In this document: piece by piece, positions 16,218 to 25,602 of the stretch
How the letters are laid out: every line of letters starts with the position of its first letter
Position numbering within the stretch: the first letter of the stretch is position 1
Assembly (NCBI RefSeq): GCF_041433555.1
Contig: NZ_JAPWBR010000010.1
Coordinates: forward strand, 3,908-67,907
DNA from: Granulicatella sp041433555
GTDB taxonomy: Bacteria; Bacillota; Bacilli; Lactobacillales; Aerococcaceae
DNA length: 64,000 bases
Direction of reading: 5' to 3'
Made by a program: the position numbers and the translations under genes
The notes under the pieces: model-generated
The model's database searches: none
Told to the model about the DNA's origin: nothing
The model's input: the letters and a program-made list of their open reading frames with translations, nothing else

Positions 16218-17534
16218 ATGATTCAAAAACCAAAAGGGACAGCCGATTTATTACCTGAAGAACTCAAAATTTGGCACTATATCGAAGAAACAGCACGCAT
16301 CATTTTAGGCGATTATCAATTTGAAGAAATGCGTACACCAATGTTTGAAAGCTACGATTTATTTAGCCGTGGTGTTGGGGATACGAGTGATATCGTTTCA
16401 AAAGAGATGTATGATTTCTACGATAAAGGAGATCGTCACATTACACTTCGTCCAGAAGGAACTGCAGCGATTGTTCGTGCTTATGTAGAAAATAAATTAT
16501 ACGGACCAGAGCATAAGAAACCTTATAAAGTGTATTATATGGCTCCAATGTTCCGTTATGAGCGTCCACAATCAGGACGTCTTCGTCAATTCCACCAATT
16601 AGGAGTTGAGGTGTTTGGTTCTACAAATCCTGCTACAGACGTAGAAACGATCGCGATGGCTTGGGATTTATTAAAAGAACTCGGATTATCAAATATGCGC
16701 TTAGTGATTAACTCACTAGGTAAAACAGCTGACCGTATTAAATACCGTGAAGCGTTAATCAGTTACTTAGAACCATTTGCGGATGAATTAAGTGAAGATT
16801 CAAAAAATCGTCTTCACAAAAATCCATTACGTGTATTAGATAGTAAAGACAAACGTGATATTGAAATTGTGAAAAATGCACCTCGTATTTTAGAATTCTT
16901 ATCAGATGAAGCACGCACTCACTTTGAAAAAGTACAACAATACTTAAACGCATTAGAGATTCCATTTGAAATCGATGAAACAATGGTACGTGGGCTTGAC
17001 TACTACCAAGATACAATTTTTGAAATCATGACAGATTCTAAATCATTCGGTGCTAAAACGACGATTTGTGGTGGCGGACGTTATGACGGTCTTGTACAAG
17101 AACTTGACGGACCTGAAACACCAGGATTTGGATTTGGTCTTGGAATCGAACGTCTTGTGCTATTAATGAAAGATGAAAAAGTAGAAGTTCCTGAATTACA
17201 AGAACTAGATGTGTATGTTGTTGGACTTGGTGAAGCAACAGAAGAGGAAGTATTGAAACTTTCAATTTCACTCCGTCAACAAGGGTACTCAGTGGATCGT
17301 GATTTCTTCGGACGTAAAGCAAAACCACAATTCAAGAACGCTCAAAAATATGGCGCTAAAGTGGTCATCACACTTGGTGAAGAAGAATTAGAAACAAAAC
17401 AAGTACCAGTGAAAGTAATGAATACTGGTAAAGAAGTAAAAATTAATTTACAAGAACTCTACGAAGATTTTGATAGCATTTATCGTCAAATCACAATGGA
17501 TACAACAGCCATTGACGAGTACTTTGGTAAATAG
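16218..17534 (+). CDS. hisS: Histidine--tRNA ligase
   Basis: A class II aminoacyl-tRNA synthetase charging tRNA-His. The ATG at 16218 follows AAAGGATG and gives MIQKPKGTADLLP, the standard N-terminus; 438 residues is normal. The frame stays open upstream to 16065, but that part is the T-box leader. Motif 2 is visible as FRYERPQSGRLRQFHQLGVEVFG, and the HisA loops as RGLDYYQDTIFE and GGGRYDGL. Motif 3 is FGFGLGIERL. A C-terminal anticodon-binding domain carries VYVVGLGE and FFGRKAKPQFKNA. aspS follows after 14 bases. Confidence 0.97.
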   Translation: MIQKPKGTADLLPEELKIWHYIEETARIILGDYQFEEMRTPMFESYDLFSRGVGDTSDIVSKEMYDFYDKGDRHITLRPEGTAAIVRAYVENKLYGPEHKKPYKVYYMAPMFRYERPQSGRLRQFHQLGVEVFGSTNPATDVETIAMAWDLLKELGLSNMRLVINSLGKTADRIKYREALISYLEPFADELSEDSKNRLHKNPLRVLDSKDKRDIEIVKNAPRILEFLSDEARTHFEKVQQYLNALEIPFEIDETMVRGLDYYQDTIFEIMTDSKSFGAKTTICGGGRYDGLVQELDGPETPGFGFGLGIERLVLLMKDEKVEVPELQELDVYVVGLGEATEEEVLKLSISLRQQGYSVDRDFFGRKAKPQFKNAQKYGAKVVITLGEEELETKQVPVKVMNTGKEVKINLQELYEDFDSIYRQITMDTTAIDEYFGK

Positions 17535-17548
17535 AAAGAGGGATGGAT

Positions 17549-19306
17549 ATGAAAAGAAGAACAGAATATTGTGGATTCATTAGTGAAAAATTAGTTGGAC
17601 AAACAGTGACATTAGATGGTTGGGTGGCAAAACGTCGTGACCACGGTGGAGTTATCTTCATCGACTTAAGAGACCGCGAAGGGATTATGCAAGTGGTTTT
17701 CAACCCAGCACGTAACCAAGAGGCGTTTGAAATCGCTGAAAAATTACGTTCTGAATACGTGATTCAAGTAACTGGTGAAGTGGCTTATCGTGGAGAAGGA
17801 CTAGAAAACCCAAATCTAAAAACGGGTAAATATGAGTTATTAGTAGATGAAGTAGAAGTATTCTCTCAAGCGAAAACTTCTCCTATCTATATCGATGACG
17901 AACAAAAAGCATCAGAAGAATTACGTTTGAAATATCGTTACTTAGATATTCGTCGTCGTCCTGTATTAGAAAACTTACGCTTACGTCATAAAACAACTAA
18001 ATCAATTCGTGAGTATTTAGACGGTGAAGGATATATTGACGTTGAAACTCCAATTTTAGCGAAATCTACACCAGAAGGAGCGCGTGACTACTTAGTACCT
18101 TCACGTGTTCACGAAGGAAGCTTCTATGCATTACCTCAATCACCTCAAACATTTAAACAATTGTTAATGGGTGCTGGATTAGATCGTTACTACCAAATCG
18201 TTCGTTGCTTCCGTGACGAAGACTTACGTGGAGACCGTCAACCAGAATTTACACAAGTCGATATCGAAACAAGCTTCTTATCAGCTGAAGAAATCCAAGA
18301 AATGATGGAAGGCTTATTGAAGAAAGTGATGAAAGATACATTGGATGTGGATGTTCAAACTCCATTCCCACGTATTTCATTTGCAGAAGCAATGGCTCGT
18401 TACGGAAACGATAAACCAGATACTCGTTTCGATTTAGAATTAATCGACGTGAGTGACATCATGAAAGAATCTGACCTTAAAGTGTTCAGTTCATGTATCG
18501 AAAACGGCGGTGAAGTTAAAGTCATTAACTTAAAAGGACTTGCAGACGAATATTCTCGTAAAGATGCAGATAGCTTAGCAGACTTTGTTTCTAAATTCGG
18601 AGCTAAAGGTTTAGCATGGATTAAAGTTGAAGAAGATGGCTTGAAAGGCCCAATCGCAAAATTCATCGTGAACCAAGAAGCAGCTTTCCGTGAACGTATC
18701 AACGCTGAAGTTGGAGATATCGTGTTCTTCTGTGCGGACAAACCATCAGTAGTAGCACAATCATTATCTGAATTACGTTTACACTTTGGTAAGAAACATA
18801 ACTTAATCGATACAAACAAATTCAACTTCTTATGGGTTGTTGATTGGCCATTATTAGAACATGATGCTGAAGAAGACCGTTATGTTGCAATGCACCACCC
18901 ATTCACTCGTCCTGCGAACGAAGATTTCCAAGCATTAATCGATGATCCAGCAGGAGCGAAAGCACAAGCCTACGATATCGTATTAAACGGATATGAATTA
19001 GGTGGAGGTTCATTACGTATTTACCGTCGCGATATGCAAGAAGCGATGTTCAAAGTATTAGGATTTACAAAAGAATCTGCAGAAAGTCAATTCGGATTCT
19101 TATTAGACGCATTAGATTACGGTTTCCCACCACACGGAGGAATTGCTCTTGGGTTAGACCGTTTAGTAATGTTACTAGCTGGCGAAGACAACATTCGTGA
19201 AGTCATCGCGTTTCCTAAGAACAGCTCAGCAGTGGATCCAATGACACAAGCTCCAAGTGAAGTGTCAGCGAAACAATTAGATGAGCTTTCATTAAAAATT
19301 AAATAA
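17549..19306 (+). CDS. aspS: Aspartate--tRNA ligase
   Basis: A class IIb synthetase of 585 residues in the bacterial form. An N-terminal OB-fold contains GWVAKRRDHGGVIFIDLRDREG. Motif 2 is RCFRDEDLRGDRQPEFTQVD, followed by the GAD insertion domain typical of bacterial AspRS. Motif 3 is GIALGLDRLVMLL near the end. The start at 17549 is preferred to the in-frame ATG at 17543, which sits directly on the GAGGG RBS. It is cotranscribed with hisS behind one T-box, as in many Bacilli. Confidence 0.97.
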   Translation: MKRRTEYCGFISEKLVGQTVTLDGWVAKRRDHGGVIFIDLRDREGIMQVVFNPARNQEAFEIAEKLRSEYVIQVTGEVAYRGEGLENPNLKTGKYELLVDEVEVFSQAKTSPIYIDDEQKASEELRLKYRYLDIRRRPVLENLRLRHKTTKSIREYLDGEGYIDVETPILAKSTPEGARDYLVPSRVHEGSFYALPQSPQTFKQLLMGAGLDRYYQIVRCFRDEDLRGDRQPEFTQVDIETSFLSAEEIQEMMEGLLKKVMKDTLDVDVQTPFPRISFAEAMARYGNDKPDTRFDLELIDVSDIMKESDLKVFSSCIENGGEVKVINLKGLADEYSRKDADSLADFVSKFGAKGLAWIKVEEDGLKGPIAKFIVNQEAAFRERINAEVGDIVFFCADKPSVVAQSLSELRLHFGKKHNLIDTNKFNFLWVVDWPLLEHDAEEDRYVAMHHPFTRPANEDFQALIDDPAGAKAQAYDIVLNGYELGGGSLRIYRRDMQEAMFKVLGFTKESAESQFGFLLDALDYGFPPHGGIALGLDRLVMLLAGEDNIREVIAFPKNSSAVDPMTQAPSEVSAKQLDELSLKIK

Positions 19307-19341
19307 GACCTGAATGGATTTCTAAAAAGGAGGAAGAAACT

Positions 19342-20109
19342 TTGAAGAGTAGTAAAGGGGTTGTGTTTAAACGACAACAACGTATCCTTCAGCTTTTACA
19401 AGAAAACCATGAGATGTCTGTTGAAGACTTATCGAAAGAGTTAGAAGTTTCTGAAATCACCATTCGAAGAGATTTACAACAATTTGAAGACCAAGGAGTT
19501 ATCGAGCGCTTCTACGGAGGCGCACGCTACCTTGCTGGAAAAATTAAACAAGAAAACGTGGATCAAATTCAATATAATTCCATGAAGAAAAACATCGCAA
19601 GAAGAGCCGCGGGATTAGTAAGAGATCATAATATGGTCTTTATTAACTCAGGCTCTACTGCCTTTTTGTTATTAAATTTTCTAGCGGATGCCAACGTTAC
19701 AATCTTAACGAATAATGGTCGTTCCATCTTCAAAAAGCCGTCTACGAAAGCGTCAATCGTGATTAGTGGTGGAGAAATTTTCGAACAGAAAAAATCTCTT
19801 GTTGGGGATTTTGCGATTAACTCATTCTCAAAAGCGCGTGCAGACATTTGTTTCCTAGGTGTTGGAGGAATTAGTAAAAACGGGATTTCAACGTATGCAC
19901 TGCCAGAGACGGCAGTGAACCGTGTGATTTTAGAACGTACAACAGGGCACCGCATCATTGTAACGGAAGGGTTTAAAGTGGGTCGTGATTCAAACTTTCA
20001 TACAGCGGATTGTAATATGATTACTCATTTAATTACAGACCATACCGCTGACCCTGAAACCGTAGCTTATTTGAAGAGTATCGGTGTGAAAGTGTTATTT
20101 ATTTCGTAA
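19342..20109 (+). CDS. DeoR/GlpR-family transcriptional regulator
   Basis: A 255-residue repressor-type protein. The N-terminal winged helix is RQQRILQLLQ..MSVEDLSKELEVSEITIRRDLQQFEDQGVIERFYGGA, the DeoR signature. The C-terminal DeoR sugar-phosphate sensor domain carries INSGSTAFLLL and LGVGGIS. It starts at TTG 19342 with AAGGAGG eight bases ahead. No sugar-catabolic genes are adjacent, so its regulon is not apparent. UlaR belongs to this family, but nothing ties this gene to the distant ula operon. Confidence 0.88.
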   Translation: MKSSKGVVFKRQQRILQLLQENHEMSVEDLSKELEVSEITIRRDLQQFEDQGVIERFYGGARYLAGKIKQENVDQIQYNSMKKNIARRAAGLVRDHNMVFINSGSTAFLLLNFLADANVTILTNNGRSIFKKPSTKASIVISGGEIFEQKKSLVGDFAINSFSKARADICFLGVGGISKNGISTYALPETAVNRVILERTTGHRIIVTEGFKVGRDSNFHTADCNMITHLITDHTADPETVAYLKSIGVKVLFIS

Positions 20110-20133
20110 TGAAAAAGAATGTAGAGGTATAAA

Positions 20134-20841
20134 ATGATTGAATTAGGAGAACGATTAACTCGTGTTGCTAGTTTTGTTCCAAACGGTTCAAAGGTATGCG
20201 ATGTTGGTAGTGACCATGCGTATTTACCAGTGTATTTAATTCAAAATAATCAGATTACTTCAGCGATTGCGGGTGAAGTAGTTGAAGGACCGTTCTTATC
20301 AGCGAAGCAAACAGTTCGTGATTATCGAATGGAAGACCGCATTGAAGTTCGCTTTGGGGACGGATTGCAAATTCTTTCAAAAGAAGATGAGATTACTGCT
20401 GTTACGATTTGTGGGATGGGCGGAGAGCTCATTTCTCGAATCCTAGAAGCTGGATACACTGGCGGTCATTTAAACGGCAAAGAACGTCTCATTCTTCAAC
20501 CAAACGTTGCGGAGCATTTTGTACGTGAATGGTTAATGAAGCATTCATATCGTATTACTCATGAGACGGTCGTTGAAGATAACCATCGCCTATATGAAAT
20601 TATTGTCGCTGAACCAGTAAATGAACGTGTAGAATACACAGAACTAGAATTAAAATACGGTCCGGTTTTATTGAAACAACCATCTGAATTATGTGTTGCA
20701 AAATGGAAACGAACAAACCGTAAGAACAAAGAGATTTTGGAACAATTACAAAAGAGTAAGACGCCTCAACATGAAAAAATTGAGCAGTTTGAAAAAGCGT
20801 TTAATGAATTGCAAGGAGTGATTGATCGTGCCAACAGTTAG
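20134..20841 (+). CDS. trmK: tRNA (adenine(22)-N(1))-methyltransferase TrmK
   Basis: A SAM-dependent methyltransferase modifying A22 of bacterial tRNAs. SAM motif I reads VCDVGSDHAYLPVYLI. A second hallmark is ITAVTICGMGGELISRIL, followed by LILQPNV, all typical of TrmK/YqfN. The C-terminus is a helical, lysine-rich segment of about 70 residues used for tRNA contact. Length 235 is normal. The nif3-type gene starts inside its last codons, the conserved trmK-nif3 arrangement of Bacilli. Confidence 0.93.
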   Translation: MIELGERLTRVASFVPNGSKVCDVGSDHAYLPVYLIQNNQITSAIAGEVVEGPFLSAKQTVRDYRMEDRIEVRFGDGLQILSKEDEITAVTICGMGGELISRILEAGYTGGHLNGKERLILQPNVAEHFVREWLMKHSYRITHETVVEDNHRLYEIIVAEPVNERVEYTELELKYGPVLLKQPSELCVAKWKRTNRKNKEILEQLQKSKTPQHEKIEQFEKAFNELQGVIDRANS

Positions 20842-21973
20842 AGATGTGGTAAGTCGTTTTGAAAAACGAGTGCCAAAGAGTCTTTCGGTTCCAAAAGATC
20901 CCATTGGACTTCATTTTGGAGATTGGAATCAAGAAGTTAAAGTGATTATGACGACGCTCGATATTCGTCCAAGTGTCATCGAAGAAGCCATTTCTAAAAA
21001 CGTTGATTTAATTATCGCGCATCATCCACCAATTTTTAGGCCAGTTGCGTTATTTGATTTAACCGTTCCGCAAAATAAAATGTTCCAACAAATTCTGAAG
21101 CATGATATTGCGGTGTACGCTGCACATACCAACCTTGATGTCGTTGAAGGCGGTGTGAATGATTGGTTGGCAGATGAATTGCTATTATCTGATGTAACAG
21201 TGATGTCTCCAACAACTACAATTCCATCTGTCAAGGTGATTACTTTTGTCTCTAAAAATGATGCTGATAAAGTTTTAGAAGCGATGTTTGAAGCGGGAGC
21301 TGGAACTATCGGTGACAACTATAAAGACTGTGCGTTCCAAAGTTCTGGCGTAGGACAATTTACACCCGTCGAAGGGGCGAAGCCTGCAATCGGATCGTTA
21401 AATAAACCAGAATTTGTAGAAGAAGTCAAACTAGAAGTTGTATGCTCTGAAGAGGTGTTAAGTGATGTTTTACGCGCCTTAAGAGAAGCACATCCTTATG
21501 AAGAGCCAGCAATCGACGTTTTCTCATTGAAGAATTCTGGAAAGACTTTAGGATTTGGTCGCGTTGGAAATCTTCCAAAAGCAATGACTGGGGATGAATT
21601 TATCGCTTTTGTTACTGAGCGATTTAACCTAAAAGGCTTACGTTATGTTCCATCTCGTGTGAACCCAGAAGGCCTCATTTCAAGAGTCGCTGTAATGGGT
21701 GGCTCAGGCGGAAATTATTACATGGATGCGCTCAGAAACGGAGCGGATGCCTTTGTAACAGGTGATATTTTCTACCATACAGCCCATGATATTCAAGAAA
21801 CTTCATTATTCCTAGTGGATGCTGGTCATCATATTGAGGTTGTATGTCGAAAACAATTAGCCAAATGGGCTCGTGAATGGAAAGAAGAAAACAATTGGGA
21901 TGTAACAGTGATTGAAAGTGAAACTTTTACAGATCCATTTGAATTTTATAAAGCAGGTGAAGAAAATGCATAA
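20828..21973 (+). CDS. Nif3-like dinuclear metal center protein (YqfO family)
   Basis: A 381-residue Nif3-family protein. The N-terminal half has the metal-binding segments LIIAHHPPIF and YAAHTNLDVV, and the C-terminal half FVTGDIFYHTAHD and LVDAGHHIEV. A PII/CutA-like insertion lies between (about residues 130-230). GTG at 20828 is the likelier start because AAGGAG at 20813-20818 then has a nine-base spacer; TTG at 20822 is too close. It overlaps trmK by 14 bases. The biochemical role is unsettled in the family, with GTP cyclohydrolase-like activity proposed. Confidence 0.87.
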   Translation: MPTVRDVVSRFEKRVPKSLSVPKDPIGLHFGDWNQEVKVIMTTLDIRPSVIEEAISKNVDLIIAHHPPIFRPVALFDLTVPQNKMFQQILKHDIAVYAAHTNLDVVEGGVNDWLADELLLSDVTVMSPTTTIPSVKVITFVSKNDADKVLEAMFEAGAGTIGDNYKDCAFQSSGVGQFTPVEGAKPAIGSLNKPEFVEEVKLEVVCSEEVLSDVLRALREAHPYEEPAIDVFSLKNSGKTLGFGRVGNLPKAMTGDEFIAFVTERFNLKGLRYVPSRVNPEGLISRVAVMGGSGGNYYMDALRNGADAFVTGDIFYHTAHDIQETSLFLVDAGHHIEVVCRKQLAKWAREWKEENNWDVTVIESETFTDPFEFYKAGEENA

Positions 21974-23192
21974 AGAATTAACAGAACGTTTTATTCGTTA
22001 CGTAAAGAAAGAAACAAGATCTGACGAAACAAGTCAAACAGTCCCAACAACGCCTTCTCAAACAGCGTTTTTAAAAGATTTAGAGCAAGAATTAAATGAA
22101 TTAGGATTCCAAGAAGTTTATTTAAATCCTAAAAACAGCTTCCTAACAGCAACAATCCCATCAAATGTTGACCATGAAGTGCCAACGATTGGATTCATTG
22201 CTCACGTGGATACAGCGGACTTTGAAGCTAGAAATATTCAACCTCAAATCCATGAAAACTATAACGGTGAAGCAATTGTCCTAGACGAAGAAGGAAAATT
22301 CGTATTAGACCCTAAAGACTTCCCGAACTTAAAGAACTATGTTGGACAAACATTAATCACAACAAATGGTAAAACATTATTAGGTGCTGACGACAAATCT
22401 GGTGTGACAGAAATCGTTACAGCAGGTGCTTATTTATTACAACATCCAGAAATTAAACACGGAAAAATTCGTGTAGCATTTGGTCCAGACGAAGAAATCG
22501 GACGCGGTGCTGATTTATTCGATGTGGAACAATTTGCATGTGATTTTGCTTATACAATGGATGGTGGACCAGTTGGTGAATTAGAATATGAAAGCTTCAA
22601 CGCTTGCCGCGCTACAGTTCGTATTCAAGGAAAGAACGTTCACCCGGGAACTGCTAAAGATACAATGGTAAGTGCACTTGAATTAGCTCGTAAGTTCCAA
22701 AACGCACTTCCAGAGTTCGAAGTTCCTGAACACACAACAGGACGTGAAGGATTCTACCACTTAGTAGCAGCGGAAGGTGTTGTGGAAGAAGCTAAATTAG
22801 TGTACATCTTACGTGACCACAGCCGTGAATTATTCAATGCGAAAAAAGACATGATGCTACGCATTGCGACTCGTATGAATAAAGAATTAGATACAGACCG
22901 TATTACTGTTGATTTACACGACGAGTACTACAACATGGCTGAAATCATTGAAAAAGATTTCCGTTGTGTAGATGTGGCAAAACAAGCGTTAGAAAACTTA
23001 GACATCGTACCAATTATTAAACCAATTCGTGGTGGTACAGATGGTTCTAAGATTTCATTCATGGGATTACCAACTCCAAATATTTTTGCTGGTGGCGAAA
23101 ACATGCATGGACGCTATGAATATGTTGCTGTGGAATCAATGGAAAAAGCAACACAAGTAATTATCGAAATCGCTCGTTTAGCAGCGCTATAA
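21966..23192 (+). CDS. pepT: Peptidase T (tripeptide aminopeptidase)
   Basis: A cytosolic M20 zinc aminopeptidase releasing N-terminal residues from tripeptides. The 408 residues carry all metal and catalytic positions: His80-Val-Asp82 (FIAHVDTAD), Asp142 (LLGADDKSG), Glu176/Glu177 (FGPDEEIGRG), Asp199 and the final NMHGRYE histidine. The ATG at 21966 follows AGGTGAAG and overlaps the preceding stop by eight bases. Peptide utilisation fits the pcp peptidase nearby. Confidence 0.96.
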   Translation: MHKELTERFIRYVKKETRSDETSQTVPTTPSQTAFLKDLEQELNELGFQEVYLNPKNSFLTATIPSNVDHEVPTIGFIAHVDTADFEARNIQPQIHENYNGEAIVLDEEGKFVLDPKDFPNLKNYVGQTLITTNGKTLLGADDKSGVTEIVTAGAYLLQHPEIKHGKIRVAFGPDEEIGRGADLFDVEQFACDFAYTMDGGPVGELEYESFNACRATVRIQGKNVHPGTAKDTMVSALELARKFQNALPEFEVPEHTTGREGFYHLVAAEGVVEEAKLVYILRDHSRELFNAKKDMMLRIATRMNKELDTDRITVDLHDEYYNMAEIIEKDFRCVDVAKQALENLDIVPIIKPIRGGTDGSKISFMGLPTPNIFAGGENMHGRYEYVAVESMEKATQVIIEIARLAAL

Positions 23193-23223
23193 TTTTTAAC
23201 AGTAAAAAGAAAGGAGTGAGTTC

Positions 23224-24939
23224 ATGACATTTGATGGTATTTTCACCAAATGGATGATGGACGAAGTGGCGCCTCAATTAGTTGGAGGACGTATTACAAA
23301 GATTCATCAACCATTACCATACGATGTACAATTCACCATTCGTGCCAACCGTAAGAACTACTTACTTGTTTGTTCGGCACACCCAATGATGGCTCGTGTA
23401 CAATTTATTTCTGAGAAACCAGAGAATCCAGAAGTTGCTCCTAACTTTTGTATGATTCTTCGTAAGTATTTAGAAGGATCTATTATCCAATCATTCACTC
23501 AAGTAGAAAATGACCGTATTCTACAGTTGGACGTTTCAACGCGTGATGAACTTGGGGATAAGGCTGGATATCGTTTCACAATCGAGATTATGGGACGACA
23601 TAGTAATTTGTTTTTAGTCAATCAAGAAGATAACACGATTATCGATTGTGTGAAACGTGTCTCTCTTGGTCAAAACAGTTATCGCACCTTACAACCAGGT
23701 GCAAGCTATGTGATGCCACCTCAAACGCAGAAGAAGAATCCTTTTGACTATTCGCTATTTGAATTAGACAGTTTACTTCATCCATTTATTGGAGAACCAG
23801 GAGAGAGAACATTAATGAATGTCTTTCAAGGGATTAGTAAGCAATCCGCTCATGAAATTGTGGAACGTAGTGAAAGAGAGGGTCAAAGCTTAGCAGAAGC
23901 CTTACATCACTATCTCGAAGAAGGCAATACGGCAATTCAGCCTACACTTACAAAGGCAGAGGATGGGAAGACGTACTTCTTACCATTTCCATATTTAAGT
24001 AAGACGGGTGAATCCCAAAGCTTTGAGAGTCTATCTGAATTACTAAGTGCATACTATGTACAGAAGATTCAAGAAGAGAAGATTCAGCAATTAGCAGGAC
24101 ACCTATTGCAAATGTTGAAATCTGAACTTCGAAAGAACCGTGAGAAGATGGTAAAACTCGATGAAGATTTAGCCAGAACTGAAAATGCAGATCATTATCG
24201 TGTTTACGGTGATTTAATTAATACGTATCAACACCAAATTGAAAAAGGTGAAAGTAGTGTAACGGTTCAAAACTTCTATCAAGACTATGAAGAAGTGACG
24301 ATTCCGTTAAATCCATTATTAACAGCTTCTCAAAATGCGCAAGCGTATTTTAAAAAGTATCAAAAACTAAGAAATGCAGTCGCTCATATTCACGAGCAAC
24401 AAGAAGCAACGAAAAATGAAATGGACTACCTCGAAAGTGTTATTTACCAAATCGAAGAAGCGGATGTATTTAACTTAGAAGCCATCCGTGAAGAACTTGT
24501 TGAGAGTGGCTACTTAAAACGTTCTGCTTTAAAAAAAGGTATTAAGAAACAAGGTGGCGCGAAACCGCATGTGTTTTATGCAACAGATGGCACACGAATC
24601 TTGGTTGGACGAAACAACTTACAAAACGATCAATTAACTCTACGCCAAGCGAAGAAAGAATACTTATGGCTTCATGCGCAAAATATTCCAGGTTCTCACG
24701 TGATTATTGAATCAAGTGATCCAGCGGAAGAAACGATTGGTGAAGGCGCGATGCTTGCTGCATACTACTCGAAATATCGTCTTTCTGGAACAGTTCCAGT
24801 GGATTATGTTCAAGTTTCAAAAATTCGTAAACCAAACGGTGCCAAACCAGGTTTTGTAGTCTACGAAGGTCAGCAAAACACGTATATTACGCCAGATCCA
24901 ATAAAGGTTGAAGCGTTAAGAAATAATAAACCGAAATAG
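23224..24939 (+). CDS. rqcH: Rqc2 homolog RqcH (NFACT protein, ribosome quality control)
   Basis: RqcH binds obstructed 50S subunits and directs C-terminal alanine tailing of stalled peptides. The 571-residue protein has the NFACT-N domain with the key DR pair at Asp97-Arg98 (VENDRILQL), and IEIMGRHSNLFLV. A helix-hairpin-helix region and a long coiled coil (about 280-420) follow. The C-terminal NFACT-R domain has GTRILVGRNNLQND, LTLRQAKKEYLWLHAQ and IPGSHVII. Older annotation calls such proteins fibronectin-binding (FbpA/PavA). RBS AAAGGAG; pcp follows within ten bases. Confidence 0.94.
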   Translation: MTFDGIFTKWMMDEVAPQLVGGRITKIHQPLPYDVQFTIRANRKNYLLVCSAHPMMARVQFISEKPENPEVAPNFCMILRKYLEGSIIQSFTQVENDRILQLDVSTRDELGDKAGYRFTIEIMGRHSNLFLVNQEDNTIIDCVKRVSLGQNSYRTLQPGASYVMPPQTQKKNPFDYSLFELDSLLHPFIGEPGERTLMNVFQGISKQSAHEIVERSEREGQSLAEALHHYLEEGNTAIQPTLTKAEDGKTYFLPFPYLSKTGESQSFESLSELLSAYYVQKIQEEKIQQLAGHLLQMLKSELRKNREKMVKLDEDLARTENADHYRVYGDLINTYQHQIEKGESSVTVQNFYQDYEEVTIPLNPLLTASQNAQAYFKKYQKLRNAVAHIHEQQEATKNEMDYLESVIYQIEEADVFNLEAIREELVESGYLKRSALKKGIKKQGGAKPHVFYATDGTRILVGRNNLQNDQLTLRQAKKEYLWLHAQNIPGSHVIIESSDPAEETIGEGAMLAAYYSKYRLSGTVPVDYVQVSKIRKPNGAKPGFVVYEGQQNTYITPDPIKVEALRNNKPK

Positions 24940-24948
24940 AGGGATATT

Positions 24949-25584
24949 ATGAAAATTATTGTGACAGGATTTGACCCTTTCGGAGGGGAAATAATTAATC
25001 CATCGATTGAATGTGTGAAGGCTCTCCCAGAAATTGAAGGAGTAGAACTCATTCGTTTAGAATTACCGACTGTATTCAAAGAATCAGCAAAGCGTTTGAA
25101 TGAAGTCATTAATGATGTCAAACCAGACGCAGTATTGAGCGTTGGTCAAGCAGGGGGAAGAACTGGTATTACAATGGAACGTATTGCAATTAATGTCGAT
25201 GATGCGAGAATTCCAGACAATAGCTGTCAACAACCAATTGATGAAGTTATTCAACTTGATGGTGAAGCTGCGTACTTTACAACTTTACCAATCAAACGAA
25301 TTGTAAAAGCGATTCGTGAAGCGGGAATTCCGGTGGAAGTTTCCAATTCTGCTGGGACATTTGTATGTAATCACATCATGTATCAAGCGTTATTTGCTGC
25401 AACAAAGGCCGATAAGCCTTTTAAAGCAGGATTTATGCATATTCCGTTTATTCCAGAGCAAACGACGGATAAACCGTCTCTACCGCTTGAAGAGAGCACA
25501 AAAGCTTTACAAATCGCGATTGAGACAATTCGTGATTATTTAAATGATGAAGATATTAAGGTTCAAGAAGGAGCCATTTTTTAG
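24949..25584 (+). CDS. pcp: Pyroglutamyl-peptidase I
   Basis: A cytosolic C15 cysteine peptidase removing N-terminal pyroglutamate. The 211 residues have the usual VTGFDPFGGEIINPS start. The triad is Glu77 (GITMERIAIN), Cys140 (SNSAGTFVCNHIMY) and His164 (FMHIPFIPEQ). It lies between rqcH and hemW on the same strand with short gaps, probably one transcription unit. Confidence 0.95.
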   Translation: MKIIVTGFDPFGGEIINPSIECVKALPEIEGVELIRLELPTVFKESAKRLNEVINDVKPDAVLSVGQAGGRTGITMERIAINVDDARIPDNSCQQPIDEVIQLDGEAAYFTTLPIKRIVKAIREAGIPVEVSNSAGTFVCNHIMYQALFAATKADKPFKAGFMHIPFIPEQTTDKPSLPLEESTKALQIAIETIRDYLNDEDIKVQEGAIF

Positions 25585-25602
25585 AAAGGAGGGATTTGAA
25601 TA

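Noticed and set aside
18400..18825. Long minus-strand frames inside aspS, parE, hslV, mnmA and similar genes
   Set aside because: They mirror strongly supported plus-strand proteins, lack RBS and have no recognisable products.
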